From assembly GCF_001552595.1 (NCBI RefSeq), contig NZ_BCRM01000003.1:1-64000 (forward strand): a stretch of 64,000 nt of DNA. The letters run 5' to 3'. The DNA is from Rhodococcus erythropolis NBRC 15567 (lineage in GTDB: Bacteria > Actinomycetota > Actinomycetes > Mycobacteriales > Mycobacteriaceae). Below the pieces are notes generated by a model. That model did no database searches. It was not told the DNA's origin and was given only the letters and a program-made list of their open reading frames with translations. Below are positions 53,993 to 61,700 of this stretch, piece after piece (positions within the stretch are counted from its first letter, which is position 1; each line of letters begins with the position of its first letter). A program made the translations under genes and the position numbers.

Positions 53993-54103
53993 TCAGTTGT
54001 TGATCACGATGTTGAGATTGATGATGATTCCGCCGAAAGTCAGAATCGTGTTGGCCAAGCCAACGGTCATTCCACTGTTCAGAGCCGCGATCAGTCCGTT
54101 CAT
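53993..54103 (-). CDS. 36-residue hydrophobic peptide
   Basis: A short frame beginning MNGLIAALNSGMTVGLANTI and ending GGIIINLNIVINN. It has no Lys, Arg, Asp or Glu and is mostly hydrophobic with scattered Asn and Gly. The Shine-Dalgarno GAAGGGG lies 8-9 bp upstream of the ATG, one of the best in this window, which is the main reason to believe it is translated. It could be a membrane peptide (toxin-, porin- or regulator-like), but I cannot assign a family. It is convergent with the decapeptide-repeat gene and divergent from the GAF-ANTAR gene. Confidence 0.6.
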   Translation of the reverse strand: MNGLIAALNSGMTVGLANTILTFGGIIINLNIVINN

Positions 54104-54443
54104 CGTCGTATCCCCTTCACTGTCTGCGGGTTACGCGTACAAGATTGTGCGCTGGCGCTGACAATAGGCCAAGTTCGCGACCTGCGCGCCATTGCGGAGA
54201 AAACTTGTACCGCGGTCGCAGTTTCCGCGTTAACTGTTGCAGGACAACGCAATTCCATACTCGGCGCACTACCCGCAAATGACTGAACCAAACATCACGA
54301 TTAGGCATACGTATCCCACCCGCATAACCGTCTGCCCCACCAGACACTTGTCCACCCAAACAGAGTGCACAACAGTTAGTCCGGTGCAACAATAAGACGA
54401 ATCGGACATGCCTGCGACGTGATGGGGAAGGGTGGTTGAGACA
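54104..54443. other. Intergenic region between the small peptide and GAF-ANTAR genes
   Basis: About 340 bp, less GC-rich than its neighbours, holding the divergent promoters of both genes. A TTGTCA box on the minus strand (54160-54165) is a possible -35 for the small peptide. I see no gene, RNA fold or repeat that I can support. Confidence 0.6.
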
Positions 54444-55241
54444 ATGACGGCGCCGCGCATTGCCAGAGAACACCGCGGCCCTACCGGGGGCCGAAATTCT
54501 GCGTCGCAGGACAGCCTGGACGCCGCCTCGGACGCCCTGCAATCGCTGTACGCGCACCTCGATCCACATGCCCAGGCCGAGCAATTTCTCGAACAGGTCT
54601 GCAAACACGCCGTCGATCTCATCGCCGACGCCGACATGGCCGGAATTACCATCGGCGGTTCGGATTCGACATTCCGAACCGTAGCCGCCACCCACCAACT
54701 CGTTCGCACCGTCGACTCGATCCAATTCCGACTGGACTACGGACCGAGTGTGACGTCGTCACGCACGGGCACGGTTGTACGTGCGCATGCCAGCGAAGCC
54801 CACAGCCGGTGGCCTCAATTCGCAAGCGCGGCAAAAGCAGTCGGCGCCGTCAGCTTTCTGTCGATGCCATTGCCCGGTAGAGATCGCCCGCTGGGAACCC
54901 TCAACCTCTACAGCCACGACCTCCGAGGTTTCACCGGCGCCGACGTGGCATTGCTCCAACTGTTCGCCGTCACCTCGTCCTACGCACTGCACAGCTCGCA
55001 ACGCCTCGACATCGCCAGAAAGCACGCGATGGACCTCGAGCGTGCACTCGAATCGAGAGGCGTCATCGAACAAGCCAAGGGCATCATCATGGGCACCCAC
55101 CGCGTCGACGCCGACCGCGCCTTCCGCATCCTCATCCAGGACTCACAGCGCAGCAACGTCAAACTGCGAGTGATCGCCCAGCAGTACATCGACGGCGCGA
55201 TCGATCCGCGCCAGGCCACGAACAAGCCTGAGACCAACTGA
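54444..55241 (+). CDS. GAF-ANTAR domain regulator
   Basis: A 265-residue soluble regulator. Residues about 35-190 form a GAF sensor domain (FLEQVCKHAVDLIADADMAG, SFLSMPLPGRDRPLGTLNLY). The C-terminus is an ANTAR RNA-binding domain (ALESRGVIEQAKGIIMGTHR, then VDADRAFRILIQDSQRSNVK). ANTAR proteins bind paired hairpins in nascent mRNA and stop termination. The signal and RNA targets are unknown; no paired hairpins were found nearby. ATG 54444 is preferred to GTG 54432 since AAGGG lies at a better distance. Confidence 0.9.
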   Translation: MTAPRIAREHRGPTGGRNSASQDSLDAASDALQSLYAHLDPHAQAEQFLEQVCKHAVDLIADADMAGITIGGSDSTFRTVAATHQLVRTVDSIQFRLDYGPSVTSSRTGTVVRAHASEAHSRWPQFASAAKAVGAVSFLSMPLPGRDRPLGTLNLYSHDLRGFTGADVALLQLFAVTSSYALHSSQRLDIARKHAMDLERALESRGVIEQAKGIIMGTHRVDADRAFRILIQDSQRSNVKLRVIAQQYIDGAIDPRQATNKPETN

Positions 55242-55330
55242 ACCCGGCAAACACTGCATCTCGGCAACCACAGCGCTTTGGCAAACACAGAGGCACCCAC
55301 CAGAATCTAGGTGAGTGCCTCTACTTTCGG

Positions 55331-55402
55331 AGCCTCCTGTCGGGATTGAACCGACGACCTTTCGCTTACAAGGCGAGTGCTCTACCACTGAGCTAAGGAG
55401 GC
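55331..55402 (-). tRNA. tRNA-Thr (UGU)
   Basis: A full cloverleaf on the minus strand: acceptor GCCTCCT/AGGAGGC, D arm AGCTCAGTGGTAGAGC, anticodon loop CTTGTAA with anticodon TGT, and T arm GGTTCGAATCC. The CCA end is not encoded (TCCG follows). It lies just upstream of a ThrE-type exporter gene, on the other strand. Confidence 0.95.
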
Positions 55403-55524
55403 GAAGACCGACGCGTTGCCGCGACTGACTTTGCGGAGCCATCATATCCAAGCCGTCACGGTGGCCGCGCCCGGGTCACGTTAGATAGCGTGGGCCCCAT
55501 GCGCAACTCCCACTCCGCCCCCTG

Positions 55525-56952
55525 ATGGCGAAATTCACCGAAGCACTCACACGCCTGACGGGAAACCGCCAAGCCACCGTCGACACGGTCACGTCGGCTC
55601 CCGCGCCGCTACAACCGATCGACCTCACCGACGACGCCGTCGTCGCAGAAGTTCTGGACCTGGCGGTTCGGGTCGGCGAAGTCCTCCTCGCCTCTGGGAC
55701 CGCGGCCATGGACACGGCGGAGCAGGTGCAGTTCATCGCCGCCACCTACGGCCTTGCTCAGTGTGACGTCGACGTCACTTACAACTCGATTGTGCTCTCT
55801 GCCTATCGCGGCCCGACGCGACCGCCGGCGAGCACGATGCGCATCGTCCACTACCGCTCGATGGACTTCACGCGACTGGCGGCTGTCGACCGTCTGACGC
55901 GTCGTATCCGCCGTGAGGCGATCACACCGGACCAAGCGCACGACGCACTCACAGCCATCACGACGGCGCCGCACCCGTACAACCGATGGACCGCAACCAT
56001 GGCCTGGGCAGCGATGGCGGCTTCGGTCTCCGTCCTGCTCGGCGGCGGGTTCCTTGTTGCCACAGTCGCGTTTCTGACGACGATGGTTATCGATCGGGTC
56101 AACCGCGTACTGAACCGGTTCGGGTTGCCGTTCTTCTTCCAGCAGGTTGTCGGTGGTCTCATCGCGGCTGCGCCCGCCGCGACGCTCTATACCTTTCAGG
56201 ATCAGCTGGGGATCAGTATCCGGCCGTCGCTGGTGATCGCGGCCGGAGTGGTCGTTCTGCTGTCCGGGCTGTCGCTGGTGGGCTCGGTCCAGGACGCGAT
56301 CATGGGTGCGCCCATCACGGCCGTCGCGCGATTCTTCGAAGTGGTGATGATGACGGGCGGCATCATCGCGGGTGTCGCAATCTCACTGCGAATGACCGGA
56401 ATGTTGGGTTCGACGCTTCCACCGATCAACGTGGAAGTATCGACCATCACCCAGTTGCCGATCCTCATGCTCTCCGGCGCGTGTGCGTCGGTCTTCTACG
56501 CTCTGGCCTGCTACGCCGAGCGGCGTGCACTCACCGCGGCATTCCTGGGCGGCGCGGCAGGCAGCGGTGTGTCGATCTTCGTGCAAACACTCGACGTCGG
56601 CCCCGTGATCGCCGCAGCGATCGCGGCGACCGTCGTCGGTCTTGCCGGTGGTCTGATGGCTCGCCGCGCCCTGACGCCTCCGCTGGTCGTCGCGGTCGCA
56701 GGCATCACTCCCCTACTCCCCGGTCTGTCGCTGTACCGAGGCCTGTACGCGCTGCTCAACGACCAGGTACTGATCGGTCTGACTGCTTTGCTGTCGGCAT
56801 TCGGTATCGGCTGCGCCCTGGCTGCTGGCGTGACGCTCGGCGAATGGGGAGCACGAACACTGCGTCGTCCACGAATCCTGATGCGCGTGGACTCGCTACG
56901 CCGACCGATGGTCCGCAAGCGCAAACGCCGCGTTCCCGTCACCGAGAAGTAA
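55525..56952 (+). CDS. thrE: Threonine/serine exporter, ThrE family
   Basis: A 475-residue protein of the ThrE family. Residues about 30-150 are the DUF1212 soluble part (EVLDLAVRVGEVLLASGTAA, TYNSIVLSAYRGPTRPPAST). About ten membrane helices follow, including the C-terminal DUF3815-like part. In Corynebacterium ThrE exports L-threonine and L-serine with proton antiport. ATG 55525 overlaps by one base the stop of an 8-codon frame (55499-55525), a possible coupled leader. The gene ends in a strong terminator. Exact substrate specificity here is not proven. Confidence 0.88.
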   Translation: MAKFTEALTRLTGNRQATVDTVTSAPAPLQPIDLTDDAVVAEVLDLAVRVGEVLLASGTAAMDTAEQVQFIAATYGLAQCDVDVTYNSIVLSAYRGPTRPPASTMRIVHYRSMDFTRLAAVDRLTRRIRREAITPDQAHDALTAITTAPHPYNRWTATMAWAAMAASVSVLLGGGFLVATVAFLTTMVIDRVNRVLNRFGLPFFFQQVVGGLIAAAPAATLYTFQDQLGISIRPSLVIAAGVVVLLSGLSLVGSVQDAIMGAPITAVARFFEVVMMTGGIIAGVAISLRMTGMLGSTLPPINVEVSTITQLPILMLSGACASVFYALACYAERRALTAAFLGGAAGSGVSIFVQTLDVGPVIAAAIAATVVGLAGGLMARRALTPPLVVAVAGITPLLPGLSLYRGLYALLNDQVLIGLTALLSAFGIGCALAAGVTLGEWGARTLRRPRILMRVDSLRRPMVRKRKRRVPVTEK

Positions 56953-56966
56953 GAGAGATTCAAGCA

Positions 56967-57002
56967 GAAAGAGCTGGGCACCTGACGGTGCCCAGCTCTT
57001 TC
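56967..57002. terminator. Bidirectional rho-independent terminator
   Basis: A 16-bp perfect stem (56967-56982 with 56987-57002) and a TGAC loop, flanked by A/T-rich arms, between the convergent thrE and mbtH genes. Confidence 0.9.
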
Positions 57003-57035
57003 GGTTCACTCGGGGGTTTCCGAGCAGTGAGAGAA

Positions 57036-57284
57036 TCAGCTCTCGACTGCGTGCTTTCCGCCGGCAGCCTGATCAGCTTCCATTGCCTCGCGCAGGCTCT
57101 TCGGACGCATGTCGGTCCAGTTCGCCTCGACGTATTCGAGGCACGCCTTGCGGCTGTCTTCACCGAACACCACGCGCCAGCCGGCGGGGACCTCGGAAAA
57201 CGTGGGCCACAGCGAGTGCTGGTCCTCGTCGTTCACCAGCACGTAGAAGCGGCCGTCTTCGTCATCGAAAGGGTTAGTGCTCAT
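57036..57284 (-). CDS. mbtH: MbtH-like protein
   Basis: An 82-residue MbtH protein, the small chaperone/activator of NRPS adenylation domains. The signature [20 protein letters not shown] is followed by SLWP and the conserved tryptophans W26, W36 and W56. Its ATG overlaps the stop of the N-hydroxylase gene (ATGA, 57281-57284), so they share one transcript under the IdeR box at 58690-58708. It should serve the NRPS encoded just upstream. Confidence 0.96.
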   Translation of the reverse strand: MSTNPFDDEDGRFYVLVNDEDQHSLWPTFSEVPAGWRVVFGEDSRKACLEYVEANWTDMRPKSLREAMEADQAAGGKHAVES

Positions 57285-58627
57285 CTCGCCTCACTCGTTA
57301 CGTACGTGTCTTGTGCGCCCAGACTAGCAAGCGCACCAGTTCGGTTCTGGTGGCTCAGCACCGACGCCAGAATCTCCCCCGCCCGCACTGCCACGTTCGA
57401 CAGCAGCGACGACGTCAATCCGTGAGTCTGTTCTGTCCCACCCTGCAGATAGATACCGCCTGTCACGTCCTCCGTTACAGCCAGTCGATAATCCCGACTG
57501 ACGTTACGCGGAACGGACGAATCCGGCACGAGTTCACCCAACAAATTGTCCAGCGGCGCCGGGGTGAAACCCGTGGCCAGAATGAGTGCGTCGCACGACA
57601 GCGTGTCGGTCAAGCCGTCGAGGTTGCTGCGGACGGCCAGTTCGATGCCGGATTCGGTCTCTACGGCACTCGTGATCTCCGAGGCCCGACGCATGAACAG
57701 TCGCCGCGGCCCACGAACCATCTCCTGATACTCGGTGGCATAGAGCTTGTTGATCAGTTCGATGTCGACGACCGAGTAATTGGTACTGCGGTGCAGATCG
57801 AGAAGTCGACGTCGTTCCGCGGCGTCGGCGCCGTGCAGTTGATCGACGGCTTCGGGATCGAAGATGCGATTTGCGTACGGGCTGTCGTCTGCGGGGCTGT
57901 AGCCGTAGCGGGCAAAAACACTGTGGACTTCGGCGTTCGGGTAGTTCGCGTGCAGGTAGTCGACGATCTCCGCGGCACTCTGACCGGCACCGAGAACAAC
58001 GAACCTGTTGTGCACGGGCTCAGGCATCGCTTCGAGGTGGAAGAGGAACTGGTGGTTGTGGAAGCACCGGGACGACGGCGTTGCCCACTCCGGAATCCGC
58101 TCTTTCAGTCCGGCTCCGACGACGATGTTGCGCGCGATCACCGTCTCACCGTCGGCTGTGCGGACCGCAAAGCGATCGACCACACCGTCGGAGTTCTTGA
58201 TGCCCTCGACCCCGTCGACGGTTGTACCGAACTGCACATCCGCGTCGACTCGTCGAGCTGCCCAGCACAGGTAGTCGTTGAACTCGTGGCGCGTGGGAAA
58301 GAAGGTCTGGTGGTTGACGAAGTCGACCAGCCGCCCCTGCTCGAACAGATACGAGAAGAAGCTGTATCCGCTCTGTGGGTTACGGAACGTCACCAGGTCC
58401 TTCGGAAACGCGATCTGCATGGTGGCACCGTCGAGCAGCATCCCGGGATGCCACGCGAACTGAGACTGCTTTTCGAAGAACCGCGCATTCACCCGATCAA
58501 CGGCTGCACAATTTGCATTGTGTTCTTCGACAGCAATGGCCAACGCGAGGTTGGCCGGACCGAACCCGACGCCGACGATGTCGACCACGGCGGGTTCGGC
58601 GCTGGAGTCTCTCGGTGATTCACTCAT
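57281..58627 (-). CDS. L-ornithine/L-lysine N-monooxygenase (siderophore hydroxamate)
   Basis: A 448-residue flavin monooxygenase that hydroxylates the side-chain amine of ornithine or lysine with NADPH and O2, the first step to a hydroxamate group. The FAD motif is [14 protein letters not shown], the NADPH motif [16 protein letters not shown] and a C-terminal [12 protein letters not shown] 58627 (MSESPRDSS) is chosen over the longer frame to 58696, which runs into the IdeR box. Next to an NRPS and mbtH it should make N5-hydroxyornithine for a heterobactin- or rhodochelin-like siderophore; lysine as substrate is not excluded. Confidence 0.93.
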   Translation of the reverse strand: MSESPRDSSAEPAVVDIVGVGFGPANLALAIAVEEHNANCAAVDRVNARFFEKQSQFAWHPGMLLDGATMQIAFPKDLVTFRNPQSGYSFFSYLFEQGRLVDFVNHQTFFPTRHEFNDYLCWAARRVDADVQFGTTVDGVEGIKNSDGVVDRFAVRTADGETVIARNIVVGAGLKERIPEWATPSSRCFHNHQFLFHLEAMPEPVHNRFVVLGAGQSAAEIVDYLHANYPNAEVHSVFARYGYSPADDSPYANRIFDPEAVDQLHGADAAERRRLLDLHRSTNYSVVDIELINKLYATEYQEMVRGPRRLFMRRASEITSAVETESGIELAVRSNLDGLTDTLSCDALILATGFTPAPLDNLLGELVPDSSVPRNVSRDYRLAVTEDVTGGIYLQGGTEQTHGLTSSLLSNVAVRAGEILASVLSHQNRTGALASLGAQDTYVTSEAR

Positions 58628-58689
58628 TACAGGTAGTCCATCCCCGACGGGACGACCTGATAAGGTCGCCAATCGATGTCCCGAAGTAA

Positions 58690-58708
58690 GTAGCAAAGGC
58701 TACCCTTA
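58690..58708. promoter_or_regulatory. IdeR/DtxR iron box
   Basis: GTAGCAAAGGCTACCCTTA matches the IdeR consensus at about 15 of 19 positions counting W sites. It lies 63-81 bp upstream of the N-hydroxylase start. A weaker second match follows at 58710-58728, as in tandem IdeR sites. It gives the N-hydroxylase-mbtH unit its own iron control, apart from the upstream NRPS. Confidence 0.72.
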
Positions 58709-58777
58709 ATGAGGTGAGGGTATCAATACTGTGAGCCCCCGTATAGCGGTCGACCCCGCGGAGCGATGCGACGTATG

Positions 58778-61700
58778 TCATAGTTTCGCCCCTTCACTCA
58801 CGTCATCCCCTTCGGCGATGGCCGCAGCCTCGATCACGTCGACCAGCTGACCTGCCCATTCACGGACCGCGCCCGCATCGACGCGGTCGGCACGGAACCC
58901 GAGCGTTGCAAAAACAGGCCCTTCGCCCACCGGCTCGTAAAAACTCAACGTCAAATCCGCATCGGGCACTCCCACCGGAATCGGTACGAGAGAACCGAAG
59001 TCGCCGAGCCCGTCCAAATCCGCCTGTTGGTGATGGATCACCATCACCTGAGGTCTCATGGACGCCGGATTACCCAGAGCCTGCTCGACATACACATATG
59101 AGACGTCCTGATTGCTCAGCGCTTCCAGGTTGCCTTCCCTCACCCGACCGAGCAATTCTGCAAACGTCGGACTACCGGACGTATCCGTGCGCAGGAGAAC
59201 AACATTGAAGAAGGATCCGATCATCGGTTCGAGACGGGGATCCGACCTGCCCGCAACCAATGAACCGATCGGAAGATCGGTACCCGCCCCGGCCTTCGTG
59301 AGAACGGCGGCCAGCGCAGCCTGAAGAACCATGAACATGCTCGTCCCGGTGCGCGCAGCCAGCGCGTCGATTCTGGCGTGCAGATCCGCGTCGATGTCGA
59401 CGGAGACCACGTCACCCCGAGGTTCCGAGTCATCTTCCGGCAACGGAAGATTCACACTGGTCGGTATTCCGTCGAGCGCATCCTGCCAGTACGCAAGCTG
59501 CTTCGAGGCACGGCTGTCGACGTCCAGGGGGTCGCCCAACAGCTCGTCCGACCACACGGTGTAGTCGGCGTACGTCAACGCAAGCTCGTCCCAGATCGGT
59601 TGATCTCCCTGCGACCTGGCTGCATAAGCAGAGACCAGATCTCCCAGCAGCGGCACTACGGACCACTCGTCGACGGCGATGTAGTGCATGACGAGAAGCA
59701 GTGTCCGAGAGCCGTCTTCACCGAGAACCAGATGAACCCGCAACGGCGATTGCTCACGCAGATCCATCGGAAGTTGAGCGAGTTCGAACACCACTCGACC
59801 CACATCGCCGGCGCCGACATCGACCACATCGACAGTCGGCCGCACCGATTCTCTTGCCACGACGATGCCGTCGACCTCGACGAAGGTGGTCCGCAGGGGT
59901 TCGTGGCGCGACGTCACGTCATCCAAGGCGTGCCCGAGAATCTCCGGATCGATCTTCGATTTCAGGGTCAGTGCCAGAGCGTGGCTCGCTTGCGGATTCG
60001 CACCGGCCGAGCGGAACAACTCCCACTGACGACGTTGCGGCGCAGACAGACCCATGGTCTCCGGACGCCTCGCCGCCGGCGCCAGGACCGGGCGTCCACC
60101 CTCCGAACGCGCAACGACTGCCGCCAACTCCGCAACGCTCGGTGCGTCGAACACGTCTCGAATACTGACGTCCACGCCGAACGCTTCACGAATGCGACCG
60201 ACCAGTTTCATCGAAGCCATCGAATGTCCACCGAGTTCGAAGAAACTGTCGTGGACTCCGACGCTCGGGAGTTGCAATATCTCCGCGAAGGCAACTGCAA
60301 CCGTGGACTCCACGGCAGAGCGAGGAGCAACATCACCCGCCAACTCCGACCAGTCCGGAGCGGGCAACGCCTTGCGGTCGAGCTTTCCGTTGGGCGTCAA
60401 CGGGAGCGGACCATCGAGAGCGACAACCATGGTCGGGACCATGTAATCGGGCAACGACATTGCAGCGAGATTTCGCACTGCCGTCGTGTCCACCACAGCA
60501 CCGGGTTCGGGTGACACGTAACCGACCAGGCGCGTGATTTCGCCCTGCCGATCCGCGACGACCGTTGCCTGCTTCACCGAAGGATGGGCACTGAGAGCTC
60601 CGATGATTTCACCCAATTCGATTCGGAAACCGCGAATCTTGACCTGATCGTCCACGCGGCCGAGGAAGTCGATGTTCCCGTCCGAGCGCCACCGCGCTCG
60701 ATCGCCGGTGCGATACATGCGATCGCCCGCGGTGAAGGGATCGGCGATGAATCTCTGTGCCGTCAGATCGAATCGGCCCAGGTAGCCTCTCGCCAGGCCG
60801 CGTCCCGCGATGTACAGCTCGCCGGATACTCCCGGCGGAACCGGACGCAGTTGATCGTCGAGCACGTACGCCTGTTCGTTGGGGTCTGGGACTCCGATGG
60901 GCACAGCACCGTTCCAACCGGGTTCCGCCTGCCACAGTGTGTTGTTCACCGTGGCTTCGGTGAGTCCGTACGCGGCAAGCAAATTCAGCCGCTCCGCCCA
61001 TCGCCCGATCAGCTCGGGCGGAACCGTCTCGGTTCCGACCAACACCGTGCAACCCTGCGGTACTTCACATCCCGCCGGCAGGGCGGCCAGCAACGAGGGA
61101 GGGATGATTGCATGAGTCACGCGATTGCTCGTCATGAAATCGGTCAACGCCGGGCCGGCCACTCGTGCGCTCTGCGGCACGATCACCAGGGTGCTGCTCG
61201 TGCACAGAGCCATCGCCAATTCGAATACCGCAACGTCGAAGCCGACCGAAGCGAACTGCATCACCACCGAACCCGGTACCAGTCGCATCCGAACCTCGGC
61301 TGTCGCAACAAGACTCGGAATACCGTCATGAGAAAGGACAGCGCCCTTCGGCTTGCCGGTCGATCCCGAAGTGTAGATGACATAGGCCGCGTGGTTGACG
61401 CCAACTGGTGGCCTGGGAGTTTCGACGATCACTGCCTCGTCCAGTTCCGCACGTATCAGCGGATCGTCCAAGAGGATTCGCTCGACGCCGACCACATCCT
61501 CGATCCGCGAGCTTTCCTCCGAGGTGGACAGTAGTACCGACGTGCGAGAATCGGTGAGCATGTAGGCGATGCGCTCGCTCGGGTGGCTCAGATCCAGGGG
61601 TAGATACGCTGCCCCCAGCTTGAGCACGGCGAGGACCGACGCGACCATCTCCACCGAACGCGGGACGGCAAGTCCCACCACGTCTTCGACCGAGACCCCG

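Noticed and set aside
53993-54103. Assignment of the 36-residue peptide as a PorA/PorH-type porin
   Set aside because: Only size and hydrophobicity agree; I see no sequence likeness to known corynebacterial porin peptides.
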